DNA from: an uncultured Kiloniellaceae bacterium
GTDB lineage: Bacteria > Pseudomonadota > Alphaproteobacteria > Kiloniellales > Kiloniellaceae
Assembly: GCA_947493695.1 (NCBI GenBank)
Contig: CANLSF010000004.1
Coordinates: 124,001 to 188,000 of the forward strand
Direction of reading: 5' to 3'
DNA length: 64,000 nt
The notes beneath the pieces are model-generated. The model saw only the letters and a list, made by a program, of their open reading frames with translations, was not told the DNA's origin and did no database searches. This document shows, one piece after another, positions 1-10,645 of this stretch (positions are counted from its first letter, which is position 1; the number at the start of each line of letters is the position of its first letter). The translations under genes were made by a program, and so were the position numbers.

Positions 1-1478
1 CGGTTGGCGCGCTGACTTCAAAGCCCTACGCCTTTACCGCGCGCCCCTGGGAGCTGCGCAAGACCAATTCCGTCGATGTGATGGACGCCGTCGGCTCCAA
101 CATCCGGGTCGACACCCGTGGCCGGGAAGTCATGCGTGTTCTGCCCCGGCTGCATGAAGACATCAACGAAGAGTGGATCGCGGATAAGACGCGCCACGCC
201 TGCGACGGTCTGGGGCGCCAGCGCATCGATCAACCCTACGTCCGGCGCGACGGCAAACTCAGTCCTGCGTCCTGGGAAGAAGCCTTTGGGGCTATCGCAG
301 AAAAAATGAAGGGTCTGTCCGGCGAGAAGATGGCGGCAATTGCCGGTGATCTCTGTGACGCCGAATCGATGTTCGCGCTGAAGCAGATGATGAACGGCCT
401 GGGCGCGCAGAGCCTGGATTGCCGTCAGGACGGTGCCAAGCTCGATATCTCGACACGGTCTGCCTACACCTTCAACAGTGGTATTGCCGGGATCGAAGAA
501 GCCGATGCGGTTCTGCTGGTTGGAACCAACCCGCGCTGGGAAGCGCCATTGATCAATGCGCGTCTGCGCAAACGCTTCCTGGCCAGTGGACTGAAGGTTG
601 CCACCATTGGCGCTCAGGCCGATCTGACCTATCCGGTCGAGTATCTGGGCGCGGGCGGCGAGACCCTGAAGGACGTGGCCGAGGGCCGCAGTTCCTTCTC
701 CGAAGTGCTCAAGAACGCCGAGCGCCCGATGATCATCGTCGGGATGGGTGCGCTCGCGCGCTCTGACGGTGGCGCGGTGCTGGCACTTGCGCGCAAGATT
801 GCCGATGACTTCGGTATGGTCTCCGGCGAATGGAATGGCTTCAACGTTCTACATACAGCAGCCGCGAGAGTGGGTGGCCTGGACGTCGGCTTCCTGCCAG
901 GTGAAAGCGGACGAGACCTGGAGGGCATTCTTGACGGGGCCGGGAAGGGCGAGATCGAACTGGTCTATCTGCTCGGTGCCGATGAGCTCGATATGGAGCG
1001 TTTGGGCAAGGCCTTCGTGGTCTATCAGGGACATCATGGCGATGCCGGTGCGCACCGGGCGGATGTGGTCCTGCCGGGCGCGGCCTACACCGAAAAGAAC
1101 GGCACCTATGTGAATACCGAGGGCCGGGTTCAACTGGGACGTCTGGCCGGCTTCCCGCCCGGCGATGCACGCGAAGACTGGACGATCCTGCGGGCGTTGT
1201 CAGCGCAGGTCGGCGAAGCGCTGCCTTACGACAATCTGGGCCAACTGCGCTCAAAACTGATCGAAGCCAACCCGGTGTTTGCAGTGATCGATGAGATTCA
1301 GCCGGGCAGCTGGAAGGCATTTGGACAGGAGGGGGAACTCGACTCTGCGCCGTTTGTCTCGCCGGTCACGAACTTCTATATGACCGATCCGATCAGCCGG
1401 GCTTCGGATACCATGGCAAAGTGCACCGAGACCTTCGTGCTCGGGAAGCAAGAGGGGGCAACCGGAACCGATGGCTGA
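1..1478 (+). CDS. nuoG: NADH-quinone oxidoreductase subunit G (5' truncated by window)
   Basis: This is the large iron-sulfur subunit of the peripheral arm of complex I, passing electrons from NADH towards quinone. The reading frame is open from base 3 with no start, so the gene begins upstream. About 491 residues are visible, against roughly 690 in the family, so the N-terminal 2Fe-2S/4Fe-4S domain is missing from view. The first visible residues ([20 protein letters not shown]) match the end of the second ferredoxin-like domain. [16 protein letters not shown] opens the molybdopterin-oxidoreductase-like domain. The TGA overlaps the nuoH start by 8 nt, which indicates translational coupling. 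The first in-frame ATG (base 78) is internal and is not the start. Confidence 0.95.
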   Translation, partial: VGALTSKPYAFTARPWELRKTNSVDVMDAVGSNIRVDTRGREVMRVLPRLHEDINEEWIADKTRHACDGLGRQRIDQPYVRRDGKLSPASWEEAFGAIAEKMKGLSGEKMAAIAGDLCDAESMFALKQMMNGLGAQSLDCRQDGAKLDISTRSAYTFNSGIAGIEEADAVLLVGTNPRWEAPLINARLRKRFLASGLKVATIGAQADLTYPVEYLGAGGETLKDVAEGRSSFSEVLKNAERPMIIVGMGALARSDGGAVLALARKIADDFGMVSGEWNGFNVLHTAAARVGGLDVGFLPGESGRDLEGILDGAGKGEIELVYLLGADELDMERLGKAFVVYQGHHGDAGAHRADVVLPGAAYTEKNGTYVNTEGRVQLGRLAGFPPGDAREDWTILRALSAQVGEALPYDNLGQLRSKLIEANPVFAVIDEIQPGSWKAFGQEGELDSAPFVSPVTNFYMTDPISRASDTMAKCTETFVLGKQEGATGTDG

Positions 1479-2475
1479 ATTCTGGACCGGCTACGGACTG
1501 CCGACAGTCATTATCGTCGCACAGATTTTTGCGATCATCATCCCTCTGCTGGGTGCGGTCGCTTATCTGACCTATGCGGAGCGCAAGGTGATCGGTGCGA
1601 TGCAGCTGCGCAAGGGACCCAACGTGGTCGGGCCTTTCGGTCTGCTGCAGCCCCTTGCCGACGGCGCGAAACTCTTTTTCAAGGAAACCATCCTGCCGGC
1701 GGGGGCCAACAAGGTCGTCTTCGTCATGGCGCCGATGCTGACCTTTATCCTGGGTCTCATCGCCTGGGCGGTTATTCCCTTTGACTACGGTGTTGTGCTG
1801 GCGGACATCAACGTCGGTATTCTCTACCTCTTTGCGATCTCTTCACTGGGCGTATACGGCGTGATCATGGCCGGCTGGGCTTCGAACTCGAAGTATCCCT
1901 TCCTGGGCGCCCTGCGGTCCGCGGCACAGATGGTATCCTACGAAGTCTCCATGGGATTCGTCATCATCACGGTGCTGATCTGCGTGGGGTCACTAAACCT
2001 GACGGACATCGTCCGGGCGCAGGAAACCATCTGGTTCGCGATCCCGCTGCTGCCGATGTTCGTGATCTTCTTCATTTCGATCCTGGCGGAAACCAACCGT
2101 TCGCCTTTCGATCTGCCGGAAGGCGAGTCGGAGTTGGTCGCGGGTTTCTTCGTCGAATACTCCTCGATGACCTTCGCGCTCTTCTTCCTGGGCGAATACG
2201 CCAACATGATCCTGATGAGTGCGATGACGGTGATCCTCTTCATGGGAGGCTGGCTGCCGCCGCACGAAATTCTGGGCTTTATTCCCGGACCGATCTGGTT
2301 CTTCGCGAAGATCGCCCTGGTTCTCTTTTGCTTCCTGTGGGTTCGGGCGACCTTCCCACGTTACCGCTACGACCAGTTGATGCGTCTGGGCTGGAAAGTC
2401 TTCCTGCCATTCTCGCTCTTCTGGGTGGTTCTGACGGCCGGTGTGGTCGTCGCGTTCGATCTGCTGCCGAAGTGA
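1471..2475 (+). CDS. nuoH: NADH-quinone oxidoreductase subunit H
   Basis: This is the membrane subunit (ND1 type) of complex I that forms the quinone-entry site beside the peripheral arm. It has 334 residues, the normal length, and about eight hydrophobic segments. The family motif around [18 protein letters not shown] sits in the middle of the protein, and its acidic residues line the proton/quinone path. An early signature near [19 protein letters not shown] is also present. The ATG overlaps the nuoG stop and starts directly with the family N-terminus. It belongs to the nuo operon and is inner-membrane located. Confidence 0.98.
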   Translation: MAEFWTGYGLPTVIIVAQIFAIIIPLLGAVAYLTYAERKVIGAMQLRKGPNVVGPFGLLQPLADGAKLFFKETILPAGANKVVFVMAPMLTFILGLIAWAVIPFDYGVVLADINVGILYLFAISSLGVYGVIMAGWASNSKYPFLGALRSAAQMVSYEVSMGFVIITVLICVGSLNLTDIVRAQETIWFAIPLLPMFVIFFISILAETNRSPFDLPEGESELVAGFFVEYSSMTFALFFLGEYANMILMSAMTVILFMGGWLPPHEILGFIPGPIWFFAKIALVLFCFLWVRATFPRYRYDQLMRLGWKVFLPFSLFWVVLTAGVVVAFDLLPK

Positions 2476-2533
2476 TCGTGATTATGAAGTTACATCGTCC
2501 GCGAAACACGTTTGTGATTAAGGGATAAGGCGA

Positions 2534-3022
2534 ATGGCTTTTCTCGACCGTACAGCCCGCAGCTTTCTATTGGGCGAGCTGATATCCGGCATGAGCCTGA
2601 CCTTGAAGTATTTCTTCAAGCCGAAGGTGACCTTGAACTATCCCTTTGAGAAGGGACCGTTGTCACCGCGCTTTCGCGGCGAGCATGCCTTGCGCCGTTA
2701 CGCCAACGGCGAAGAACGCTGCATCGCCTGTAAGCTTTGCGAGGCCGTCTGTCCAGCGCAGGCGATCACGATTGAAGCCGAGCCGCGCGACGACGGCAGC
2801 CGACGGACCACGCGTTACGACATCGACATGACGAAGTGCATCTACTGCGGTTTCTGTCAGGAAGCCTGTCCGGTGGACGCCATCGTCGAGGGGCCGAACT
2901 TCGAGTTCGCGACGGAAACCCGTGAGGAGCTTTTCTACAACAAGGAAAAGCTGCTTTCGAACGGCGACCGTTGGGAAACGGAGATCGCACAGAATCTGGC
3001 GCAGGACGCGCCATACCGTTAA
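2534..3022 (+). CDS. nuoI: NADH-quinone oxidoreductase subunit I
   Basis: This 162-residue subunit carries the two 4Fe-4S clusters (N6a/N6b) that link the peripheral arm of complex I to the quinone site. Two ferredoxin motifs are clear: [12 protein letters not shown] at about residues 60-71 and [12 protein letters not shown] at about 99-110. The N-terminus has an amphipathic stretch expected to sit on the membrane. It follows nuoH after 58 bp. A 114 bp spacer then separates it from nuoJ, the longest spacer within this part of the operon. Confidence 0.98.
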   Translation: MAFLDRTARSFLLGELISGMSLTLKYFFKPKVTLNYPFEKGPLSPRFRGEHALRRYANGEERCIACKLCEAVCPAQAITIEAEPRDDGSRRTTRYDIDMTKCIYCGFCQEACPVDAIVEGPNFEFATETREELFYNKEKLLSNGDRWETEIAQNLAQDAPYR

Positions 3023-3136
3023 GCCGACGCAAGAGGCGGTCCGCTTTTTTGGGGATCGCGTTGCTAGGGGGAAATCGACCTTGAGTATTAGCCGAAATAC
3101 GGTCCGGCGGAACGCCACATCCAGAGGACTTGAAAC

Positions 3137-3757
3137 ATGATCGTCCAGGCGCTCGCATTCTATATGTTTGCCGCAATCACGGTCGCTGCCGGCGTTATGG
3201 TCGTCTCGGCGCGCAATCCCGTGCATTCGGTGCTGTTCCTGATCCTGGCCTTCTTCAACGCTGCCGGGCTTTTCGTCCTGATGGGCGCCGAGTTCCTGGC
3301 GATGATCTTGGTGGTCGTCTACGTCGGCGCGGTCGCGGTCCTCTTCCTCTTCGTGGTCATGATGCTGGACATCAACTACGCGGTCATGCGTCAGGGCTTT
3401 TTGCAGTACCTGCCTGTCGGCCTGCTGATCGGACTGGTCCTGCTCGTCGAGTTGGCGCTGGTCGGGTTTTCCTGGGTTGCGTCCACACCGGATCTTCCGG
3501 CGTCGCTGTCCGGTGTGCCGATTCCACCGATTGATGAAGCGCACAACACCGAAGCCATCGGGCAGGTCATCTATACCAAGTTTGCTTATCTCTTCCAGAT
3601 GGCCGGATTGGTTCTGTTGGTTGCCATGGTCGGCGCAATTGTTCTGACCCTGCGTCAGCGCGACGGCGTTCGCCGCCAGTCGATTTCGGCGCAGGTCTCG
3701 CGGACACGTGAAGAGGCCGTCGAAGTCAAACAGGTACCGAGCAGGAGCGGGGTCTAA
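3137..3757 (+). CDS. nuoJ: NADH-quinone oxidoreductase subunit J
   Basis: This is the ND6-type membrane subunit of complex I, 206 residues, with five predicted hydrophobic segments in the first 165 residues and a hydrophilic tail. The conserved stretch AMILVVVYVGAVAVLFLFVVMM, containing the pi-bulge helix, lies at about residues 55-76. It sits three bases before nuoK, so the two are likely co-translated. It helps couple quinone reduction to proton pumping in the inner membrane. Confidence 0.97.
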   Translation: MIVQALAFYMFAAITVAAGVMVVSARNPVHSVLFLILAFFNAAGLFVLMGAEFLAMILVVVYVGAVAVLFLFVVMMLDINYAVMRQGFLQYLPVGLLIGLVLLVELALVGFSWVASTPDLPASLSGVPIPPIDEAHNTEAIGQVIYTKFAYLFQMAGLVLLVAMVGAIVLTLRQRDGVRRQSISAQVSRTREEAVEVKQVPSRSGV

Positions 3758-3760
3758 GCG

Positions 3761-4072
3761 ATGTTTGAAATTGGCCTAGAGCACTATCTGAGCGTCGCCG
3801 CGATCCTCTTCACCCTGGGGATCTTCGGCATCTTCCTGAACCGTAAGAACGTGATCATCATTCTGATGTCGATCGAGCTGATGCTGCTTGCGGTCAACAT
3901 CAATCTGGTCGCCTTCTCGACACACCTCGGTGATCTGGTCGGGCAGATTTTTGCGATCTTCGTGCTAACCGTGGCGGCTGCTGAGGCCGCGATCGGTCTT
4001 GCGATCCTGGTGGTCTACTTCCGAAACCGCGGATCCATCGCGGTTGAAGATATCAACATGATGAAGGGCTAG
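3761..4072 (+). CDS. nuoK: NADH-quinone oxidoreductase subunit K
   Basis: This is the small ND4L-type complex I subunit, 103 residues with three transmembrane helices. The conserved glutamates in helices 2 and 3 are visible in [18 protein letters not shown] and in the [17 protein letters not shown] segment. Length and composition are typical. It is positioned between nuoJ and nuoL with very short spacers, as in standard nuo operons. Confidence 0.97.
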   Translation: MFEIGLEHYLSVAAILFTLGIFGIFLNRKNVIIILMSIELMLLAVNINLVAFSTHLGDLVGQIFAIFVLTVAAAEAAIGLAILVVYFRNRGSIAVEDINMMKG

Positions 4073-4080
4073 GCGCCGTT

Positions 4081-6015
4081 ATGGACGTACTAATTGTCGC
4101 CTTACCGCTGGCCGGAGCGATTATAGCAGGACTCTTTGGCCGGACGATCGGAGACCGCGCCTCGCAGGTCGTAACCTGTCTGTTCATGTTGATCGCCGCG
4201 GCCCTCTCGGTCGTTGTCTTCTTCGATGTTGCGATTGGCGGTAACGCCCGCACCACCGAGCTCTTCACCTGGATCGATTCCGGCGATTTCGAGCTCTCCT
4301 GGGCTTTGAAAGTGGACACTCTGACCGCAGTTATGCTGGTCGTGGTCAACGGTGTTTCCTCCATGGTGCATGTCTATTCGGTCGGCTACATGTCGCACGA
4401 CAAGCACCGTCCGCGCTTCTTCGCCTATCTGAGCCTCTTCACCTTCTTCATGCTGATGCTGGTGACGGCGGATAACTTCGTGCAGATGTTCTTCGGCTGG
4501 GAAGGCGTTGGTCTGGCATCCTACCTGCTGATCGGCTTCTGGTACGAAAAACCCACCGCCTGCGCGGCAGCGATCAAGGCCTTCCTGGTCAACCGGGTCG
4601 GCGATATCGGGTTTGCCCTGGGCATCATGGGCGCTTTCGTGCTCTTCGGTGCGGTCGGGTTCGATCAGGTCTTCTCTGCCGTTGAAGGGCAGGCGGATGC
4701 GCAGTTCTCCTTCATCGGGATCGAAGGCCACGCCCTGACGATCATCTGCATCCTGCTGTTCATCGGCGCCATGGGTAAGTCTGCGCAGCTCGGTCTGCAC
4801 ACCTGGCTGCCGGATGCCATGGAAGGTCCGACACCAGTGTCCGCGCTGATCCATGCGGCGACCATGGTGACGGCGGGTGTTTTCATGCTTGCGCGTCTTT
4901 CGCCGATGTTCGAATTCGCGCCGATCGCTCTGGAGATCGTGACCTACGTCGGCGCGGCGACCGCCTTCTTCGCCGCGACGGTCGGTCTGACACAGACCGA
5001 TATCAAGCGGGTGATTGCCTATTCGACCTGCTCGCAGCTCGGCTACATGTTCTTCGCGATCGGCGTTTCGGCCTACGGCGCGGCGATCTTCCATCTCTTC
5101 ACGCACGCTTTCTTCAAGGCGTTGCTGTTCCTCGGTGCCGGGTCGGTGATCCACGCCATGTCCAACGAACAGGATATGCGCAACATGGGCGGCATCTCAA
5201 AGCTGATTCCCGCTACTTATATTCTGATGTGGATCGGCTCGTTGGCACTGGCAGGATTCCCCGGTCTGTCCGGATTCTTCTCGAAAGACATGGTGATCGA
5301 GGTTGCCTATATGGACAACAGCGCTCACGGTACTTTTGCCTTCTGGCTCGGTATCGCGGCAGCCTTCATGACCGCCTTCTACTCCTGGCGTTTACTCTTT
5401 ATGACTTTCCACGGTAAGCCCCGGGCGAGCAAAGAAGTCATGTCCCATGTTCATGAATCGCCTATGGTCATGATGATCCCGCTGTTGGTGTTGGCCGTGG
5501 GCTCACTCGGTGCCGGTTGGCTGTTCAAAGACTATTTTATCGGCGACCTGCGCGCTGACTTCTGGGGCGATGCACTCTTCGTGTTACCGACCAACGACAC
5601 CATCGAGGCGGTGAAGAACATCCCCGGCTGGGTCCCCTGGGCGCCCTTCGTGATGATGGTCAGCGGTATCTTCCTGGCTTGGCTCTTTTACATCGCCAAG
5701 CCGGATCTGCCGCAAACCTTAGCAAAGGTCTTCCGTCCGATTTACCTCTTCTCCTTCAACAAGTGGTATTTCGACGAGCTCTATGATGCGCTCTTCGTCC
5801 GGCCTTCGATGGCCCTCGGTCGGAAACTCTGGAAGGCCGGGGACGGCGCGATCATCGACGGTTTCGGGCCGGACGGTGTTGCCGAATCCACCCGCAGCCT
5901 GTCCCAGCGTATTTCCGCTCTGCAGACCGGTTACGTCTACCACTACGCTTTTGCCATGCTGATCGGCGTTGTTGCGCTGGTGACCTGGTATTTCCTCTTC
6001 CAGGTTGGAATGTGA
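4081..6015 (+). CDS. nuoL: NADH-quinone oxidoreductase subunit L
   Basis: This is the distal antiporter-like proton-pumping subunit (ND5 type) of complex I, 644 residues with many transmembrane helices. The conserved core [20 protein letters not shown] lies at about residues 241-260, with the functional lysine/histidine neighbourhood and a glutamate in [18 protein letters not shown]. The C-terminal part provides the long lateral helix seen in the family. It is in the nuo operon, 8 bp after nuoK and 4 bp before nuoM. Confidence 0.98.
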   Translation: MDVLIVALPLAGAIIAGLFGRTIGDRASQVVTCLFMLIAAALSVVVFFDVAIGGNARTTELFTWIDSGDFELSWALKVDTLTAVMLVVVNGVSSMVHVYSVGYMSHDKHRPRFFAYLSLFTFFMLMLVTADNFVQMFFGWEGVGLASYLLIGFWYEKPTACAAAIKAFLVNRVGDIGFALGIMGAFVLFGAVGFDQVFSAVEGQADAQFSFIGIEGHALTIICILLFIGAMGKSAQLGLHTWLPDAMEGPTPVSALIHAATMVTAGVFMLARLSPMFEFAPIALEIVTYVGAATAFFAATVGLTQTDIKRVIAYSTCSQLGYMFFAIGVSAYGAAIFHLFTHAFFKALLFLGAGSVIHAMSNEQDMRNMGGISKLIPATYILMWIGSLALAGFPGLSGFFSKDMVIEVAYMDNSAHGTFAFWLGIAAAFMTAFYSWRLLFMTFHGKPRASKEVMSHVHESPMVMMIPLLVLAVGSLGAGWLFKDYFIGDLRADFWGDALFVLPTNDTIEAVKNIPGWVPWAPFVMMVSGIFLAWLFYIAKPDLPQTLAKVFRPIYLFSFNKWYFDELYDALFVRPSMALGRKLWKAGDGAIIDGFGPDGVAESTRSLSQRISALQTGYVYHYAFAMLIGVVALVTWYFLFQVGM

Positions 6016-6019
6016 TCCC

Positions 6020-7549
6020 ATGACTGATCAGATCCTCTCCATCGTCACCTTCCTGCCGCTTGTCGGCGTATTCTTCATCCTGGTCTTCATCCGGGGTGAT
6101 GAAGAGGCCGTGGCGCGTAATGCCCGCTACACGGCGCTCTGGACCTCTCTCGTGACCTTCGCGGTTTCGCTCGCGCTCTGGTTCGGCTTTGAGCGGGGGA
6201 CCCCGGAGTTCCAGTTCGTCGAGGAATACGAGTGGATCCCGTCGCTTGGCCTGACCTACCGCATGGGTGTCGACGGTATCTCGGTTCTCTTCGTGCTGCT
6301 CTCTACGCTGCTGACCCCGCTTTGCATTCTGGCCAGCTGGGACTCCGTGAAGACGCGGGTGCGCGAATACATGGTGGCGTTCCTGGCACTTGAAACGCTG
6401 ATGGTCGGCATGTTCTGTGCGCTCGACTTCATGCTTTTCTATGTTTTCTTCGAGGGCGTGCTGATCCCGATGTTCCTGATTATCGGGATTTGGGGCGGTG
6501 CCCGCCGGGTCTATGCGGCCTTCAAATTCTTCCTCTATACGCTGCTCGGATCGGTTCTGATGCTGCTCGCCATTATGGCGATCTACTTCCAGACCGGGAC
6601 GATGGATATCGTGACTCTGGTCTCCGACGCCCAGATCCCGGGCAACATGCAGCTCTGGCTGTGGCTGGCGTTCTTCGCATCCTTTGCGGTCAAGGTTCCC
6701 ATGTGGCCGGTCCATACCTGGCTGCCGGATGCTCACGTTGAGGCGCCAACGGCGGGTTCCGTGATCCTGGCCGGTGTGCTGCTGAAAATGGGCGCCTATG
6801 GCTTCCTGCGCTTCTCGCTGCCGATCATGCCCGAGGCCTCGGCCTACTTCACGCCTCTGGTCTTCACGCTGTCGGTCATTGCTGTGATTTACACCTCACT
6901 GGTGGCACTGGCGCAGGAAGACATGAAGAAGCTGATCGCGTATTCCTCGGTCGCGCACATGGGTTTTGTGACCATCGGCATCTTTACGATGAACCAGCAG
7001 GGTATTGAAGGCGCGATCTTCCAGATGCTGTCCCACGGTATCGTCTCCGGTGCGCTCTTCCTCTGCGTCGGTGTGATCTATGACCGGATGCATACCCGAG
7101 AGATCGATCGGTATGGCGGTCTTGTGGAGCGGATGCCGGCCTACTCGGTGATCTTTATCATCTTTACGCTGGCCTCGGTGGGGCTGCCGGGAACCGGCGG
7201 GTTCGTCGGTGAATTCCTGATCCTGGTCGGTGCCTTCCAGGCCAATACCTGGGTCGCACTTCTGGCGGCCTCCGGCATGGTCCTGGGCGCGGCCTACATG
7301 CTCTACCTCTACCGGCGGGTCATCTTCGGGAGGCTGACCAAGGAGGATCTGAAGGCGATCCTCGACATGAATTTGCGGGAGAAGGTGGTCTTTGCGCCGC
7401 TGGTCGTCATCGTGCTCTGGATGGGAATCTACCCGGTCTCCTTCCTGGACGTTATGTCGGCGTCGGTGAGTAACCTCATCGAAAACTACAATCAAACCCT
7501 GGCGGCTTCGGACGGTGTGTCCCTGGCCAGCCTGTGGTCCGGCAATTAA
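6020..7549 (+). CDS. nuoM: NADH-quinone oxidoreductase subunit M
   Basis: This is the second antiporter-like proton-pumping subunit (ND4 type), 509 residues from the ATG at 6020. That ATG follows the nuoL stop after 4 bp. An in-frame TTG at 6005 would overlap nuoL and adds only five non-conserved residues. The signatures [18 protein letters not shown] (key glutamate) and [20 protein letters not shown] are present. It is an inner-membrane protein co-transcribed with the other nuo genes. Confidence 0.97.
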   Translation: MTDQILSIVTFLPLVGVFFILVFIRGDEEAVARNARYTALWTSLVTFAVSLALWFGFERGTPEFQFVEEYEWIPSLGLTYRMGVDGISVLFVLLSTLLTPLCILASWDSVKTRVREYMVAFLALETLMVGMFCALDFMLFYVFFEGVLIPMFLIIGIWGGARRVYAAFKFFLYTLLGSVLMLLAIMAIYFQTGTMDIVTLVSDAQIPGNMQLWLWLAFFASFAVKVPMWPVHTWLPDAHVEAPTAGSVILAGVLLKMGAYGFLRFSLPIMPEASAYFTPLVFTLSVIAVIYTSLVALAQEDMKKLIAYSSVAHMGFVTIGIFTMNQQGIEGAIFQMLSHGIVSGALFLCVGVIYDRMHTREIDRYGGLVERMPAYSVIFIIFTLASVGLPGTGGFVGEFLILVGAFQANTWVALLAASGMVLGAAYMLYLYRRVIFGRLTKEDLKAILDMNLREKVVFAPLVVIVLWMGIYPVSFLDVMSASVSNLIENYNQTLAASDGVSLASLWSGN

Positions 7550-7565
7550 GGGCGAGGATACGGAT

Positions 7566-9008
7566 ATGATCACCGCTGATCTCATGGCTATACTGCCGGA
7601 ACTCTTTCTTGCCTGCGCCGCCATTGCGCTGCTGATGCTCGGTGTCTTCCGCGGTAACGGCTCCACCCAGTTGGTCTCGTCGCTGTCGGTGATGGCCCTG
7701 GTGGTCACCTTTGCTCTGATCCTGCTGCCTGCGCGCCCGGAAAGCTCGCCTTTTGACGGCTTGCTGACGATTGACGGTTTCGGTGATTTCATGAAACTGC
7801 TGGTCATGATCGGCACCGGCGTCTCGATCATCATCTCGCAGCGCTTTATCCAGCGCGAAGATATGGCCCGCTTCGAGTTCCCGGTCCTGATGCTCTTCGC
7901 GACCGTGGGCATGATGGCCATGATCTCAGCCAATGACCTGATCGCGCTCTACATGGGCCTGGAACTGCAGAGCCTGTCGCTTTACGTGGTTGCCGCTTTT
8001 CGCCGGGATAACCTGCGCTCCAGCGAAGCAGGCCTTAAGTACTTCGTTCTGGGCGCCTTGTCGTCCGGTATGCTGCTTTATGGCAGCTCGATGATTTACG
8101 GCTTCACCGGTACCACCAATTTCGACGGGATTGCCCGGGTATTTGAGATCGATGGCGGCGTATCCATTGGGCTTATTGTTGGTTTGGTTTTCCTTTGCGC
8201 CGGTTTGGCCTTCAAGGTCTCGGCGGTTCCCTTCCATATGTGGACGCCGGATGTTTACGAAGGGGCGCCGACGCCGGTCACCGCGTTCTTCGCGACCGCG
8301 CCAAAGATCGCGGCCATGGCGCTTTTCATCCGCGTCTTGATCGAGCCCTTCGGCGGGCTGTTCGATCAGTGGCAGCAGATCGTGGTTGCGGTCTCTATCG
8401 GCTCGATGGTTCTGGGCGCTTTCGCGGCGATCAACCAGACCAACATCAAGCGCCTGATGGCCTACAGCTCCATCGGTCATATCGGCTACGCGCTGATCGG
8501 TCTGGCCAGTGGCACGGAAGGCGGCATCAGCGGCATCGCGATCTACCTGACCATCTACATCTTCATGAATCTCGGCACCTTTGCCTGCATCCTCTGCATG
8601 CGCCAGAAGGATCGTATGGTCGAAGGGATCGACGACCTGAAGGGCTTGAGTAAGACCAACCCGATGATGGCCCTGGTTCTGGCCATCTTCATGTTCTCCA
8701 TGGCGGGTATTCCGCCGCTCGCCGGTTTCTTCGGCAAGCTCTACATCTTCCTGGCGGCGATTGATGCACAGCTTTACACGCTCGCGGTGATCGGTGTTCT
8801 GACATCGGTGGTCGGTGCTTTCTATTACCTGCGGATCATCAAGCTGATGTATTTCGATGAGCCCTCCGAGGCCTTCGACACCCCGATCGGCAGTGAAATG
8901 AAGGCGGTCCTTGTGATCACAGGCGTCTTTACGCTCCTGTTCTTCGTTGTCCCCGGTCCGGTCGTTGAGAGCGCTGCCGCTGCTGCTGCGACCCTGTTTC
9001 CAGGATGA
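7566..9008 (+). CDS. nuoN: NADH-quinone oxidoreductase subunit N
   Basis: This is the third antiporter-like subunit (ND2 type), about 480 residues from the ATG at 7566. A longer in-frame ORF from 7515 overlaps nuoM, and its first 17 residues are not hydrophobic or conserved, so the inner ATG is preferred. Conserved segments include [20 protein letters not shown] and [20 protein letters not shown]. It is the last complex I gene. Its stop overlaps the birA start (ATGATG), coupling the next gene to the nuo operon. Confidence 0.97.
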   Translation: MITADLMAILPELFLACAAIALLMLGVFRGNGSTQLVSSLSVMALVVTFALILLPARPESSPFDGLLTIDGFGDFMKLLVMIGTGVSIIISQRFIQREDMARFEFPVLMLFATVGMMAMISANDLIALYMGLELQSLSLYVVAAFRRDNLRSSEAGLKYFVLGALSSGMLLYGSSMIYGFTGTTNFDGIARVFEIDGGVSIGLIVGLVFLCAGLAFKVSAVPFHMWTPDVYEGAPTPVTAFFATAPKIAAMALFIRVLIEPFGGLFDQWQQIVVAVSIGSMVLGAFAAINQTNIKRLMAYSSIGHIGYALIGLASGTEGGISGIAIYLTIYIFMNLGTFACILCMRQKDRMVEGIDDLKGLSKTNPMMALVLAIFMFSMAGIPPLAGFFGKLYIFLAAIDAQLYTLAVIGVLTSVVGAFYYLRIIKLMYFDEPSEAFDTPIGSEMKAVLVITGVFTLLFFVVPGPVVESAAAAAATLFPG

Positions 9009-9793
9009 TGTCCGGTTCGTCCGGGGGAGCATCGGCAGGTTTGCCGGCGCTGCCGCTGGGATTTGATCTGGTTGCGCTCGACAGTGTCGGGAGCACCAAT
9101 GACGAAGCCCGCAGGCTTGCCGCAGAAGGGGCCTCGGACCGGACCATTGTCTGGGCCGGTGAGCAAACCAAGGGGCGCGGGCGTCAGGGCCGAAACTGGT
9201 CCAGTCCGCGCGGAAATCTCTACCTTTCTGTAATCTTGCGGCCCGACTGCGCGCTGAGCGAGGCAGCTCAGCTCAGTTTCGTTTCCTGCGTAGCGTTGGG
9301 CGAAGCCATTGCCGCGCTGGCCGGTAACCGGGTTGAAGTCACCTATAAGTGGCCCAATGATGTGATGTTCAACGCCAAGAAGGGCGTGGGACTTTTACTC
9401 GAGTCCCTGTCGACACCCGAGGGCGGAGTGGACTGGGTGATTGTGGGCATGGGAACCAACATCGAGCATTTCCCTGACGATGCCCGCTATCCCGCCAGCT
9501 CGCTCCGCAAAGAAGGCGCGCCTGCCGCTCTTGTTGCAGCCACGCTCCTGGAGGAGTTTGCGCGTCAGCTCGACACCTGGCTTGAGGTATGGAAAAAACG
9601 CGGATTCGACGATATCCGTGCTGCCTGGAAACAGCGGGTACAGGGGCTGGGCAAAAGCATTGAAGTGCGCCTGCCGAATGAGACTCTGAGTGGGGTCTTC
9701 GGTGACCTTGATCACACCGGCGCGTTGCTCCTGACGCTTGAAGACGGTCGAACGCGGAGCATAACGGCAGGGGATGTCTTTCCCGCCAGCTGA
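9005..9793 (+). CDS. birA: Biotin--[acetyl-CoA-carboxylase] ligase
   Basis: This enzyme attaches biotin to carboxylase carrier proteins via biotinyl-AMP. The protein has 262 residues and no N-terminal helix-turn-helix, so it is a monofunctional ligase and not the E. coli type repressor. Diagnostic motifs are TNDEARRLA near residue 31, [19 protein letters not shown] at about 58-76, and KWPNDVMF with the following KKGVGLLLE. It overlaps nuoN by 4 nt. Two adjacent ATGs (9005 and 9008) are possible starts. The nuo-birA-coaX-rnj order is common in Rhodospirillales. Confidence 0.95.
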   Translation: MMSGSSGGASAGLPALPLGFDLVALDSVGSTNDEARRLAAEGASDRTIVWAGEQTKGRGRQGRNWSSPRGNLYLSVILRPDCALSEAAQLSFVSCVALGEAIAALAGNRVEVTYKWPNDVMFNAKKGVGLLLESLSTPEGGVDWVIVGMGTNIEHFPDDARYPASSLRKEGAPAALVAATLLEEFARQLDTWLEVWKKRGFDDIRAAWKQRVQGLGKSIEVRLPNETLSGVFGDLDHTGALLLTLEDGRTRSITAGDVFPAS

Positions 9794-9867
9794 AAACGGG
9801 CCATATAAGTATCTTCCGGCTTACGTTGCCGGGATGTGACAGCAGGCTCGGCCGATCGGAGACCAAT

Positions 9868-10641
9868 ATGCTTCTGACAATTGATTCCGGAAATACCAAC
9901 GCGGTATTTGCCGTCTATGACGGCGAAACGCGACGCGGCGTCTGGCGGGCGTCGAGCGATCCGCGCAGGACGGCCGACGAGTACGCCGTCTGGTTGACCC
10001 AGCTTATGGCCCTCGAGGGCTTGACGCTCAAGGACATCACCGGTTCCATCATCGCCAACGTGGTCCCGGCGGCGCGTTTCAGCCTGCGTAAGCTCTGCAA
10101 TCAGTATCTGGGGGCCGAGCCCCTTGTTATTGGCGATCCGAATGTTGATCTCGGTATCGAGAACCGCATTGACCGGCCACAGAGCGCCGGTGCCGACCGT
10201 CTTGTGAATGCGGTGGCGGCGCACCATCTCTATGGCGGCCCTGCCATCGTGATCGACTTCGGCACGGCGACCAATTTCGACATTGTCGGCGCGGATGGGG
10301 CCTATGAGGGCGGCGTGATCGCGCCAGCGGCGCAACATTCCGTCGATGCATTGTACCGGGTTGCGGCCCAGTTGCCCCGTGTCGCCATCGAGCGCCCCGC
10401 CAAGGTGATTGGCAAGGACACGGTGCCTGCCATGCAGTCGGGCATCTTCTGGGGTTATGTCGGGCTGATCGAAGGCCTGGTGAAGCGCATCAAGGCCGAG
10501 TACGGCCAGGAGATGAAGGTGATCGGAACCGGCGGTCTGGCGCCGATCTATGCCGCGGCAACCGATAGTATTCAACAGATTGATCAGGATTTGACTCTGC
10601 GCGGCCTGACCATGATTTACCGCGCGAATCAGAACGGATGA
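9868..10641 (+). CDS. coaX: Type III pantothenate kinase
   Basis: This enzyme phosphorylates pantothenate, the first step of coenzyme A synthesis. It is 257 residues from the ATG at 9868. An in-frame ATG at 9826 adds 14 non-conserved residues before the invariant N-terminal phosphate loop LLTIDSGNTNAVFAVYDG, so it is rejected. Other type III signatures are GADRLVNAVAAHHLYGGP and DFGTATNFD, followed by GGVIAPA. It lies 74 bp after birA and 4 bp before the RNase J gene. Confidence 0.95.
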   Translation: MLLTIDSGNTNAVFAVYDGETRRGVWRASSDPRRTADEYAVWLTQLMALEGLTLKDITGSIIANVVPAARFSLRKLCNQYLGAEPLVIGDPNVDLGIENRIDRPQSAGADRLVNAVAAHHLYGGPAIVIDFGTATNFDIVGADGAYEGGVIAPAAQHSVDALYRVAAQLPRVAIERPAKVIGKDTVPAMQSGIFWGYVGLIEGLVKRIKAEYGQEMKVIGTGGLAPIYAAATDSIQQIDQDLTLRGLTMIYRANQNG

Positions 10642-10645
10642 CTCT

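Noticed and set aside
4102-5154. A 350-codon minus-strand open frame opposite nuoL, and similar ones opposite nuoM, nuoN, pyrH and lpxB
   Set aside because: Their translations are rich in Arg, His, Asp and Gln with no hydrophobic core, as expected for the mirror of a membrane-protein gene.
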